DNA from: Syncephalis fuscata
Taxonomy: Eukaryota > Zoopagomycota > Zoopagomycetes > Zoopagales > Piptocephalidaceae
Direction: 5' to 3'
Length of the DNA stretch: 64,000 bases
Assembly: GCA_025786725.1 (NCBI GenBank)
Contig: JAHLTZ010000039.1
Coordinates: forward strand, 117,186-181,185
Positions 36,708-49,298 of the stretch are shown here, in pieces. Position 1 is the first letter of the stretch; each line of letters starts with the position of its first letter. The translations under genes were made by a program, and so were the position numbers. Under the pieces are notes generated by a model. The model did no database searches, was not told where the DNA came from, and saw only the letters and a program-made list of their open reading frames with translations.

Positions 36708-39642
36708 ATGTCTTTTCATCGACATAACTTGTCCGACGGTAGTGCTTGTCCACCTAGCCAGCCTTTTACACCGTCAGCCGACGATAGTAGCCATGATCTA
36801 ACGACTTCTGGTCCTGGCACTTCTGCTACGCCTTCTAGTGGCGATGAGCGTGTTTTATTTGCTACTGACACGTCCACGTCACCACCTATGGCTGTGCCAA
36901 TCCCGTCTGTGCAGTTACTACCGGCTTCTTTATCACCAACCGACAATAGCTCGATGTCTGTTGCTGCTCGTAGCTTACCGTTACAAACACACGATGAGCA
37001 ACGTCATAGCCAGTTTGGCTCAAGTGAAACCGTCGTACCGCCTATTGAACTATTAGCCAGCTCTTTGCCAAATAATATGAACGAGCATGGTATTTTACGG
37101 CAATCGGTCGATTCAGCCTATTTACGCTCTGCTTTAGAGCATACTCTTTCCGATGCCATTTATGCCGGTCCCAATAGTGGCCATGATTTATCACTGTCAG
37201 CCAGTGACACAACGCCATTACTTTCAGGGACAGGTCGTTCACGAGCTGTATCTGCACCGGTCCCACACGGCCTAAGACCTTTTCCATTGCCTACTACCGG
37301 GATTAGTTCACGTCCTATGCAATCACTGCTATCTCAACAACAGCAGCAACAACAGCAACAAACATTACAACGTCTTGGTGCCAATGTAACTTATCCACCG
37401 CCCCATTCACCTTGTCTATATCCCAGTGCGACTCCACGATACGACACCACTACACTTCGTGTCAATCCATTGGCTACTCGATCTATGCGCCCTCCTGCAC
37501 CCAACTATATTCATTATAATCCTTATTTGGCTGGTTTAAATCGACCAGCATCACGCACTGTGACACAATCTCCTTATACACAGTATCCTGATCGGTCTAG
37601 GCCTGCCACACCGCCTTTTGATGCAGCCAATCCATCGAGTGACTCTATACCTAGTTTTTCTTCACAACTACACTCATGTCCACATTGCCATAATGCCTTG
37701 TCTAGTACAGTACAAGTGTCTAATACGGCAACCGATGGTAACAGTGATCCACAATATATGCATACGCCCAATGAAGCCGCATCTATTGGTATAAGTAGTA
37801 ATGAACCAACTCCAAATACTGAAGCAAATAGAATGCGTCCAGGCCCTATACCGGTAACTAGACACGGACCTGGATTTACTCATTATTATGGAACTTCACC
37901 GCTTATTAGCGCTGCTGATATGCATCATCCAGGTTATCATGGACATGCCTATGGAGGCGATAGTAATAGCGGTGATCTATACTATGAGTTCCCTAGTCAC
38001 TATTCTTATCATCAACCGTATCAAACACTGCAAGATCCACGTCCTTCCGTTGATATAGATGAGCTTAAACAGATGTATGAACGTCGTGAGGCTGCAGCCC
38101 AACGCCAGGCAAGATTACGTTCAAATAGATCGCCCGTTTCTTCTGCTTATTACGGAGCAACAAATTCACGTGACCTTAATGACGGAGCCACTCTACGACG
38201 TCGTGGCGGCAATCTTTCCAATGTTTCTGCTTCGTTTAAAAATGGTCATGGCAGATTTATGTTTTATACGCCGACAGTTGGAGCTATTACTGCACCATCG
38301 TTTGAAGATATTGGCCTTGATGCAAGTATTCAAGTAGGTCCACCAAAAAGAGGCAGCTCACCAAAGTCTGGCACTATAAGACGTTCATCAGCCGTATCTG
38401 TAGCTGCTACTGCTACTGCTACTGCAGGATTGAATGATGAACCGGCCAGTCAAACGAAAGCAACTGGAACACAGAGTAAACATACTAAAAGTGAATCAGC
38501 TGATTTTAATGATGGGACTACATCAGATACACAGAAGATGGCTGATCAATTTGGCCGTGTATTGCACGAAGGTCCATTTTGGCTAGATGTTACATCGCCT
38601 ACTGATACAGAAATGCGTACACTTAGTAAGGTAATGCCATATAATAGTTGGTTAATTATAATTTTAACACATTGAATACTAGATATTCCGTATACATCCA
38701 TTGACAGCTGAAGATATTATGACAGAGGACACACGCGAGAAATGCGAGCTATTCCGCAACTACTATTTTATTTGTTTCCGTTCATTTGACGCTGATCCAC
38801 ATAGTGATACTTATTTGGAACCACTATCAGTGTTTACAGTAGTAATGCGTGAAGGGATTATTTCATTCCATCATCGACCAACACCACATGCACGCAATGT
38901 ATTGCGCCGTATTCGACAACTAACTGATTATGTTACCGTATCGCCCGACTGGATCAATTATGCACTTATCGACGATATAACTGATGGATTTGCACCACTT
39001 ATTGGCAATCTGCAACTAGAAGTGGATAGTATTGATGAACTAGTACTGATTCTAAAGGAATCAGAGCAAAGTGATATGTTGCGTCGAATTGGACATGCTC
39101 GAAAGAAGGTAATGACATCGATGCGACTTCTTGGTGCTAAAGCCGATGTGATGCGTGGATTAATTAAACGATGCGATGATCGAGTTGGTGGTGAAATTGG
39201 ATTATATCTTGGTGATATTCAAGGTATGTATATGTATATTTGATATATGAATATAATAGTAACACTATGACATAGATCATTTAATTACAATGTTGCAGAA
39301 TGTGGCACATTACGAAAAGATTATTGCTCGTGCACATAGCAATTATTTGGCACAGATCAGTATTGAGTTGACACAAACATCCAATGTTACCAACGATGTT
39401 ATGACAAAGCTGACAGTTCTTGGTACTATTCTAGTGCCAATGAACGTTGTTACTGGTAAGTGTAGAATAAATATGTAGTAGCTATCAGTTTAACTAGTTT
39501 GTTTACAGGTTTATGGGGAATGAACGTTGAAGTACCCGGTAGAGATATAGAAGGACTTTCATGGTTTTTTGGAATCATTATTGGCATGTCACTTCTTGGC
39601 GCCGTCTTATACATGTATCTGCGGCGTAATAAAGTCGTTTGA
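36708..39642 (+). CDS. CorA-like magnesium transporter (Mnr2/Alr1 type)
   Basis: Divalent-cation channel of a membrane. The long first exon (36708 to about 38629) is mostly disordered, rich in Ser, Thr and Pro, with a poly-Gln run near 37340. The CorA soluble domain starts at WLDVTSPTDTEMRTL and continues after an intron with FRIHPLTAEDI, REKCELFRNYYFICFR and later helices with GHARKKVMTSMRLLGAK. The last exons hold LTVLGTILVPMNVVTG joined to LWGMNVEVPG, the GMN selectivity motif after the first membrane helix. A second helix (WFFGIIIGMSLLGAVLYMYL) ends at RRNKVV and the stop 39640-39642. A long N-terminal extension before the CorA core is typical of the fungal Alr1/Mnr2 group (plasma membrane or vacuole). 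The membrane cannot be told from sequence. Confidence 0.9.
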
Positions 39643-40794
39643 TCATGCATAGACCAAAGTATTAAGTATATGTTGAGTTTATTTTATCAAACTGGTATAG
39701 TCATTTAAATATTGATTTATTTTAGTAAAGATATTTAAGTATATTATGTTTATTAAGACATTTATAAGTGCCATTCTTATAGGTATAGATTGTAATTGTG
39801 CGTAGACAGCAATCAATAACAACTGTAGTACATTATTAGTAAAGTAAAATAATATATATATATATATATCGAATAAACACGAGTTTGTTACATAAATGCG
39901 CTATAATAATAGTAATCGTATCATAAAATACCTATTTAAATACGTAAATTTTATTACTGTTAACTGACTATTTTATCCAGGTTATCTGCTGACTGTTGAA
40001 TACAACTCATGGCAGCTTGTATTCGTAATGATAATGGTTGGTAGCAGCCATCAAATACTGACTATATCAGCGTTGATAGTTAATAGATTGCTATAGAATG
40101 CAGCACTGCCGCTTTAATTGAATTTGTAGATAACACGGCTTGCAAATACTGGATATATTATTGTATCTACTAAATAACTGTTAACCAGTATTAAATCTAC
40201 TGATTACAACCTTCGTTATACGAAAGTAATAACTAATAATAGTTTATGTTATTAATTGCGTTGTAATCAACCAATAAATCAAATAAATATGAGTATTTGA
40301 TGTTGGGTAAAAACCATTAATTATAATGCTACAGTGCACATAGTTATTGTAAGTATTCAGATACTTTAAATCATACACAGTATATCCACAAACTTCTACA
40401 TAACTATTGCACAAATAATAACACAGTTATAATGGTTTAACTATTGTTATTGATTATAAACATTATTTACAGTTGTTTGCGCTGTTAATAATAGTTATGG
40501 ATTGATAAACTACAATTCTCACATTAAATGATTACAATGGTGTATATGTTTATTTGAGTAATTATATTTTTTATTAATACATTGTATCATAGATATTGTG
40601 CCACTGTACCTATTTTGATTATAGATATCAATAAGCGTGACTTTTTTATAAAAAATAAATTATTTAGCATAATTGTAAATAAATGACTATATTATAACAT
40701 CGATAGCAAAGTATAGTTTAATATTATTGTTAAGCAATTACTTTTGCTAACATTTGTGCAATTAAGCTATAAATTTGCTTTATTGATAATGAAC
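39643..40794. other. AT-rich intergenic, no gene seen
   Basis: No coding domain. ATGAGTATTTGATG at about 40289 resembles an inverted piece of the MULE-like terminal motif, and 40735-40800 resembles a diverged form of 46230-46390. This may be the worn left end of the repeat block that follows. Confidence 0.4.
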
Positions 40795-43347
40795 TGAGTG
40801 ATGAGTGACATCAATCATCAAATACTCATCATAGATCCGTTATCCAGTATGCATATATCCACCGTTTACCTATATCATTCCCATTCTGTCCCACACTACT
40901 ATGTATCATTCTACAATACACTAGACACATTTTATTGTTTATACGCGGCAATATACTTTGCTCATTCCACTCATTACACTATGCGCACTATAACACAATT
41001 ATCCATTTCATTCTCATGGTATTTCTATCATAACTTAATCTATTTAAATGCACACCACTCGTAACATACAAAGCAATAAAGTAATTGCAGATATTAACAT
41101 AGCAATATACCACTATCTGAATCCATTGCTGTAGCTACACATGCTGTTATTGGTCGCTATATATAGACTATGCAATCTCAGTTTCACCAACTGCTTAACA
41201 CGAATGTCGCCTATGCTGCCCACTTTCTTCACCACTCTTCTCCTATTCCACTACTACCACTATGTATTTTTGCTACAAGAATACGTGAATTGCTTTTGCA
41301 ACTTACAATTGCAGCGAGCTATGCTGTAGTGCACGCTAAAACGTCTGCTTGTGGCACACACGAATACACATATTATTATTAGGCTAGCTGGACGAGTTGT
41401 GTACTAGATACGCACTTTAGAGCTATCGATATTACATTGTGTTGTGTTGTGCAATGCTTGTTTGTCTGCTCATTTGTTACAAGCTGTGACAGAAGGACGG
41501 CACACTTGTTGACGGACGCCACTAAAGCAACTGTTGTAATAGTAGTGCCCAGTACAAATATTCAAAGGGCTATCCAGTTGGTATAACACCACTAAACTAG
41601 CTGCTGCAATAGTGCAACTGTTTAGCAGTGGGTGCTGTGGTGGTCTAAATAGGACTCAGTGAAAAGTTCTGCCAAGTGGAGGGTCGCTTGAATGGTGTAG
41701 TTGGCCGCTACTTTTACGGTGTTATTTTAGTGGTGCACTGGTGTGTGGGACTAGTATAATGGATATACAGCCATTGTTGCTATGTCACAGAATATGGACG
41801 ATGAAGGCACTTGCCCCGATGTAGTGTGTAGCATACTGTTTGTTGGCAGTTCACTGCTAGCTTGCAGCTTGCGTATGGGTTGCTTTGAAGGATTATCTCT
41901 TACATGTTGCCAATATCATAATATTATTGGCACTATCAAGATAGCTTCTTCAGCTCAACTATGGACCTATCCATACAAGAATTGGCGTGGGCTACGTAAT
42001 AGTTGCAGCTATGCGATTGTGTGGTATTATAGCATAATATCACACTGTCTGCAAACAGGATGGGTGGAGCGCAGCTTGGATGTTCTATATAGTGCAGCGA
42101 TTGTTTTGTATCTGCATTTGAGTCACATCGTGAATTCAGTGTGTCGGCTGTTTTTATTGCATTCGAGCATCATCTGGAAATTCAGTGCAATACGAAACAA
42201 CTCTTTGCGCTATTTTAACGGTTGCTACATATTGTACACTGCTTTATTACGGTATTATGTGTGCATGTATGGTTAAGTGCATTAATATAACACTGTTGTA
42301 AAGCGGTGATGTAGCGATGACGGCAAAGTGGGAGCTTCATATATTTGGTGTTGTCTTTATTTAGGTGTAGGGATATATCTATTGAGGGTGCTACGTCATT
42401 AAAGGTGCTACTCAAATATGTGGAGTAATTGCTTTGTGCTGGGCTGAATGCTTCCATACTGTCGTTTGTTACATGCTGCATCGGGGCTTTTAACAATTAT
42501 AAATATTAGATTATAAGATAACCATTTAGATTATATAATTTAGAACATTAACTTAATATACATATGTTGTAATTATACGACAGGTACATAGCAATTTATA
42601 ACTATTAATTATAATATTAACGGGAAATTATTAGATTAAGATCATGGATACAACTGCACATAGTTTCAAGGACACCTGGTGCCGTACAAGAGGATCGTCC
42701 AAGTAGCAAATGCCAGTTTTATGGAGTGCCGTCGTTTGGATTTTTAGTCATTCAAGCCGTTACTATTTTTATTTAATATACCACATTTACTTATTATTTA
42801 ATTACTAGAGTGGCTCGGTGTTGTATATTATTGTCAAATTGCTGCCGCCTATTACAAGAGTGCAATAAAATAATACATTCAATTCTTATAGCCTATACTT
42901 GATCAGCATAATTAGAGTAGCTGTATATTAATAAATATTCTATTTTTCATTCATATTGCATTTGATTGTATTGTTTGAGTATGCATCAATATTACACATT
43001 AGTAATAAATAGGCTCATTAATTTACATGATATGAAATGCTTATTGATTATGTATGTATAACAAACTGGTTGGTTTAAATCAACATCGACTGTTGTAATA
43101 AGCATTGCACAGTTAATGTATTTAAAACACTGTACTAGCAAATTTAAAATAGATTATTTACTGCGCAGTGCGCTGTAATTATGCTGTATAATCATAGCTG
43201 CAATTGGTATTTTGTGCACTTTGAATCAATGTTCCATTGATGGTGTTGTTCGTGCGTCATTGGTTCAGCTGCCACCTTGCATGCCAGTGCTGGCATATAG
43301 CTAGCTAAATAAAAGTGACGCGCTGCCACCTTTGTTATCTATCTTTA
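40795..43347 (+). repeat. Large repeat block, copy 1 (MULE-like relic)
   Basis: About 2.55 kb, nearly identical to 46388-48950. It begins with the GACATCAATCATCAAATACT motif shared with 11.85 kb and 12.6 kb. Near 42690-42722 one frame reads EDRPSSKCQFYG, resembling EDRSSNKCQF of the transposase relic at 489-518. A 164-codon frame (41782-42276) stays open in both copies but has no recognised domain. It immediately precedes the kinase gene, so it also acts as that gene's 5' flank. Interpretation as an old Mutator-like insertion is inference. Confidence 0.6.
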
Positions 43348-43402
43348 TTTGAGCTTTATTTTTGTCGGAACACGTACTTTGCTTGCCAAGTTTATTGTAA
43401 AC

Positions 43403-46155
43403 ATGTCGTCTTCAAACAACTCCACCTCATATGGCAATGCTGAGCCATCTTATCATGCCGCGTCGTTGGCATCTAACGACACTCCGCTTAAGTCGCTATC
43501 ACATTCTAGCCACGTACCAGATGCTGTTAATACATCAGTTGCTGGCCCATCCGCCTCCCCCGTCCCTCCTGCCTCTACTATATCTACTGCTTCTACTGCA
43601 GCCAATGCACCACTTAAACCATCTGATGACGACAGTATAAACACCTGCTTCCTCAAAAAGACGCCCATGCTATGGGACAGCCTGCCTCATGCTGAGATGC
43701 GTGATGTAGCTGGATGGATAGAAGTGTTCGACTTGGAACGCACAGGTAAGTAAAAGTTTATAAATAACTGTGGTGTAATTGGCTGATCAATATTATAGAG
43801 ATATTGATAAAAGCTGGGCAAACTTTTATCTTTGGAGTGGCGTCGAGTGGTAAGTATTGAATTAACTACTATTTGGGGTAAAATGACTTTTACTAACAAC
43901 TATGTAACGATGACTTTATTAATATAGTGATTATGTTATTCCGGGGGCAGAGGTACCTGAACAATGGTTCCGTATATTTATGGTAATTGCCATATCAACG
44001 TTTAATAACTTGTACTAATTATTACGGGTTGATATAGGAAGGGAACTTGATTATGTTCCAAGTAAGTATATTATTTTTATTTCCATTTATAACTAAATTT
44101 TATTTAGAACATTAGTGACGATCCATTAACTGGTAATTATAAAAATATCACTTAATTATACACTAACATGCTGTACAGTTAATGGCAAATGGTGAAAACA
44201 CCAAAAAATTATTTTTTTGAATGGCGGTTTTATCAGTATTCCTGGCCTGTGAAAGTAGGTTATAAAATAGTTATAATTATTATAATTAATAATCAATTAT
44301 TAGTAACCTTTCGCGTGTATAATCTGGAACTCACAGACCACATTGTACCCGACAACAGCCCAGATTATAAAATGGTAGGTTTAATTAACATATGATATTA
44401 AAATAATTTAACACAATAACGTATAGGCTGTTGGAAAAAAATATACCATCAGCAAGGCCATACTTGGGTCGTGAGTGTAGCAATAATTATTATTGCAATA
44501 TATTAACTGTTAATATTTACTAGTGGAACCTTTGGCAAAGTATATGTAGCAGAGATTAATGCCACAGGCGAACGCGTCGCCATAAAAAAGTCCAGCAATG
44601 GACTGGAAAAAACTCAAGAGGAGGCAGATTTAGCTGTTATAACATTCGTATCTGAAATTCAGATACTTCACGAGCTCGATAATCCGTTTATGGTCAAAAT
44701 GTTGGATTTTATGGCTACAGCAAAGTTCAACTACGTTGTGCTCGAGATGGCAGAGGGTGGTGATTTAAAAAACTATCTAAAGCTGCACCACCCCCTGCCA
44801 GAGCCTGCAGCACAGTATATTGTGCACCAACTAATGCGTGGATTGAAGGTGAGTAATAATTATACCAGTTGATATTATACTAACACAGATCAATTAGTAC
44901 CTGCATAAAAATAACATTATTCATCGGGGTAAGTGTAATGGTTATTTATTAGCAACATTTGGTAATTGTATGTGATTTCACCATCAAACATTAGACATTA
45001 AAGTAAGTAACAATTGGCAATGCAATATAATCAACTAATGTTGCTGTAGCCCAAAAACATCCTTTTGCGCGGACATCACAAGTACCCGCATGTGATGTAT
45101 TCCGACTTTGGGCTGGCGTGCCAGCTGGAAGATGCCAATGCACTTGCAGACGATTACCGTGGTACGCCAATTTTTATGGCGCCTGAGGTCTTTTTGGGAA
45201 GCAAGGGAGGGCGTGCTATTATCGAACAAGCAGCTGCGAAATCTAAGTCGTCCAACACATTTGATGTCTCTGACCATGCTGTTGATGGATATGGCAAAGA
45301 GGTTGATGCATGGAGTCTGGGCGTAACAATATATTCTTTATTCTCAAGTAAGTTCTAACAGACTAGATTATTATGTTTTTATTAACACATGTAATAGAAA
45401 AGCATCCGTTTGAGGGATTTACGGATATTCACTTTCTTGTACGCAAGATGATAAATGATGAGCCTCAGTTCAGCGGCGAAGTGTGGAAGACTGTTACAGA
45501 TCAAGGTAAGTAATATGGTTTAGATTTATACAATTTATTAATACAATTGCAGCTATAGGATTTATAGCTGCTTTGTTGAATCCAAGCCCATCGGCCAGAT
45601 ACACGGCTGGAATGGCGCTAAAGAATTCATGGCTTAGCGAGCCATTCAAAACGCTGGTTGAGCGATATCGCGACCCTCAGCTATTGGAAGAACTCAAGGA
45701 CCTGGAAGAAGACGAAGAAACCGAGCAAACTGAGCTGACCAAACTAAAGGACAGCGCTCAACCAATCCAAGACACGGACAAGGAAGAGCCAGAAGTGGCC
45801 CAAAAACAAGCAACTGGCACAGAAGATGAGCTAGTTCAACAAGAAGATGAGCAGGATGAAGAAGCGAAAGAGGAAGAAGCAGCGGAAGAGCTGGTACAGA
45901 ATGTACAAGAAGAAGCATTGGTTAGCAAAAAAGACTTGGCTGCTGAAGATAAGCAAGCAGCTAAGCAAGAAGAACCGGCCAAAGAAGAGCAGGAGCAACA
46001 AAGTCAGTTAAACCTGCTTTTTCCAAGGTCAAAAAGCGCCAGCTTTCTCATGCTTCAGAGAATGAAGCTGAAGAAGGCAAGCGCAACAAACTTGGTAAGT
46101 ACATACTAATAATACATTATAATAACTAACATCAATATTAGACGATGATTTTTAA
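43403..46155 (+). pseudogene. FHA-domain Ser/Thr kinase (Chk2/Rad53-like), copy 1
   Basis: Chk2-family layout: a Ser/Pro-rich N terminus (43403-43747), an FHA domain spread over several tiny exons (43798-44375), a kinase domain (44400-45660), and an acidic tail with a basic end. Kinase motifs are complete: GSGTFGKVYV split over an intron at 44472, RVAIKK, YVVLEMAEGGDL, HRDIKPKNILL, YSDFGLA, IFMAPE and DAWSLGVTIYSL. The catalytic Asp lies in an 8-base exon (44995-45002). Defects: one base is missing in the FHA exon near 43833 relative to copy 2, a TGA follows VNGKW near 44190, and a frame change near 46000 precedes the basic tail (FSKVKKRQLSHASENE). The kinase part could still be made from an internal start. 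Otherwise it is a recent pseudogene. Confidence 0.75.
44995..45002 (+). other. 8-base microexon with catalytic Asp codon
   Basis: ACATTAAA is flanked by TTAG and GTAAGT. Joining CATCGGG, ACATTAAA and CCCAAAAAC gives HRDIKPKN, so the exon supplies two bases of the Asp codon plus Ile-Lys. The preceding exon (44898-44928) is only 31 bases. The minus-strand paralog has the same 8-base exon at 13806-13813. Confidence 0.85.
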
Positions 46156-46199
46156 ACATGTACTTAGTTTTGTGCATTAAATAAATTGTTTTTATTAAT

Positions 46200-46440
46200 T
46201 ATTTAATGTGATTCAGTGTCAAATGACTAAATTTAATAACATTCGCGCAATTGCACTGCACATTCACTCTATTGAACATGGGGACAAGTGGTGAGTTTTA
46301 TTTAATCGTCACATCATCACACTTATTGCTTTTTGGGGACAAATGACTAATATTTAATAACATCCAATCTATTGAACATGATGATGGGTGGTGAGTGACA
46401 TCAGTCATCAAATACTCGTCATCATAGATTCGTTATCCAG
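46200..46440 (+). repeat. MULE-like terminal/subterminal motif behind kinase copy 1
   Basis: Two tandem versions of the string (T)CAAATGACTAA..TTTAATAACAT, each followed by CTATTGAACATG (46215-46285 and 46335-46385), then GTGAGTGACATCAGTCATC. The same string occurs direct at 11650-11900 and inverted at 12536-12666. It marks the junction between tandem units 1 and 2. Confidence 0.75.
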
Positions 46441-48954
46441 TATGCATATATCCACCGTTTACCTATATCATTCCCATTCTGTCCCACACTACTATGTATC
46501 ATTCTACAATACACTAGACACATTTTATTGTTTATACGCGGCAATATACTTTGCTCATTCCACTCATTACACTATGCGCACTATAACACAATTATCCATT
46601 TCATTCTCATGGTATTTCTATCATAACTTAATCTATTTAAATGCACACCACTCGTAACATACAAAGCAATAAAGTAATTGCAGATATTAACATAGCAATA
46701 TACCACTATCTGAATCCATTGCTGTAGCTACACATGCTGTTATTGGTCGCTATATATAGACTATGCAATCTCAGTTTCACCAACTGCTTAACACGAATGT
46801 CGCCTATGCTGCCCACTTTCTTCACCACTCTTCTCCTATTCCACTACTACCACTATGTATTTTTGCTACAAGAATACGTGAATTGCTTTTGCAACTTACA
46901 ATTGCAGCGAGCTATGCTGTAGTGCACGCTAAAACGTCTGCTTGTGGCACACACGAATACACATATTATTATTAGGCTAGCTGGACGAGTTGTGTACTAG
47001 ATACGCACTTTAGAGCTATCGATATTACATTGTGTTGTGTTGTGCAATGCTTGTTTGTCTGCTCATTTGTTACAAGCTGTGACAGAAGGACGGCACACTT
47101 GTTGACGGACGCCACTAAAGCAACTGTTGTAATAGTAGTGCCCAGTACAAATATTTAAAGGGCTATCCAGTTGGTATAACACCACTAAACTAGCTGCTGC
47201 AATAGTGCAACTGTTTGGCAGTGGGTGCTGTGGTGGTCTAAATAGGACTCAGTGAGAAGTCCTGCCAAGTGGAGGGTCGCTTGAATGGTGTAGTTGGCCG
47301 CTACTTTTACGGTGTTATTTTAGTGGTGCACTGGTGTGTGGGACTAGTATAATGGATATACAGCCATTGTTGCTATGTCACAGAATATGGACGATGAAGG
47401 CACTTGCCCCGATGTAGTGTGTAGCATACTGTTTGTTGGCAGTTCACTGCTAGCTTGCAGCTTGCGTATGGGTTGCTTTGAAGGATTATCTCTTACATGT
47501 TGCCAATATCATAATATTATTGGCACTATCAAGATAGCTTCTTCAGCTCAACTATGGACCTATCCATACAAGAATTGGCGTGGGCTACGTAATAGTTGCA
47601 GCTGTGCGATTGTGTGGTATTATAGCATAATATCACACTGTCTGCAAACAGGATGGGTGGAGCGCAGCTTAGATGTTCTATATAGTGCAGCGATTGTTTT
47701 GTATCTGCATTTGAGTCACATCGTGAATTCAGTGTGTCGGCTGTTTTTATTGCATTCGAGCATCATCTGGAAATTCAGTGCAATACGAAACAACTCTTTG
47801 CGCTATTTTAACGGTTGCTACATATTGTACACTGCTTTATTACGGTATTATGTGTGCATGTATGGTTAAGTGCATTAATATAACACTGTTGTAAAGCGGT
47901 GATGTAGCGATGACGACAAAGTGGGAGCTTCATATATTTGGTGTTGTCTTTATTTAGACGTAGGTATATGTGATGAGGGCGCTACGTCATTAAAGGTGCT
48001 ACTCAAATATGTGGAGTAATTGCTTTGTGCTGGGCTGAATGCTTCTATACTGTCGTTTGTTACATGCTGCATCGGGGCTTTTAACAATTATAAATATTAT
48101 ATTATAAGATAACCATTTAGATTATATAATTTAGAGCATTAATTTAATATACATATGTTGTAATTATACGACAGGTACATAGCAATTTATAATTATTAAT
48201 TATAATATTAACGGGAAATTATTAGATTAAGATCATGGATACAACTGCACATAGTTTCAAGGACACCTGGTGCCGTACAAGAGGATCGTCCAAGTAGCAA
48301 ATGCCAGCTTTATGGAGTGCCGTCGTTTGGATTTTTAGTCATTCAAGCCGTTACTATTTTTATTTAATATACCACATTTACTTATTATTTAATTACCAGA
48401 GTGGCTCGGTGTTGTATATTATTGTCAAATTGCTGCCGCCTATTACAAGAGTGCAATAAAATAATACATTCAATTCTTATAGCCTATACTTGATCAGCAT
48501 AATTAGAGTAGCTGTATATTAATAAATATTCTATTTTTTATTCATATTGCATTTGATTGTATTGTTGGAGTATGCATCAATATTACACATTAGTAATAAA
48601 TAGGCTCATTAATTTACATGATATGAAATGCTTATTGGAAATGAATATTGTTATGTATGTATAACAAACTGGTTGGTTTAAATCAACATCGACTGTTGTA
48701 ATAAGCATTGCACAGTTAATGTATTTAAAACACTGTACTAGCAAATTTAAAATAGATTATTTACTGCGCAGTGCGCTGTAATTATGCTGTATAATCATAG
48801 CTGCAATTGGTATTTTGTGCACTTTGAATCAATGTTCCATTGATGGTGTTGTTCGTGCGTCATTGGTTCAGCTGCCACCTTGCATGCCGGTGCTGGCATA
48901 TAGCTAGCTAAATAAAAGTGACGCGCTGCCACCTTTGTTATCTATCTTTATTTG
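46388..48954 (+). repeat. Large repeat block, copy 2
   Basis: Near-identical to 40795-43351, with a few substitutions and small indels (for example an insertion near 48640). It is the 5' part of the second tandem unit. It ends exactly at TTTG (48951-48954), the target site of the LTR element inserted there. Copy 1 shows the uninterrupted sequence at 43348-43351. Confidence 0.92.
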
Positions 48955-49298
48955 TGTGGTAAAGGAAATGTGCTGGTGCCAATTTTACTAATTTTAGCTG
49001 ATGAACACATAGCTCGGCTTTGCCACTCTAAGCATGGCGCGCTTTTAATATAAATAAGATGAATAGTGCGCGTATAATTAAAAAAAAAAAAAAACAAGGA
49101 GCAGTTCACGTTTGAGTTATATTTAGTCGTTTATCTTAAAGCAAGTCCGAGTACTTGTGGAGTTTATTCGTGTGGTCATATACATCTCAGAGTTGAGGTG
49201 TCGTGTCAATTACTATCGTAGTTATCATTTTAAGCGTACACTTAAATCCTTTTCAGGATGAGCCTTCCAACAAATCGTGGAAACGAACAACTACCACA
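48955..49298 (+). repeat. Element 1 5' LTR
   Basis: 344 bases, 5'-TGTGG..CCACA-3'. It includes an AATATAAATAAG TATA-like box near 49045 and an A-run at 49079-49094. The Gag start codon (49258) lies inside the LTR, 41 bases before its end. A possible primer-binding site, TGGAGCCCAATGCGGGG, starts at 49301. Confidence 0.93.

Noticed and set aside
40795-48954. Two large repeat blocks as LTRs of one giant element
   Set aside because: They lack TG..CA ends and target duplications at their borders, and each is followed by a kinase copy, so tandem duplication fits better.
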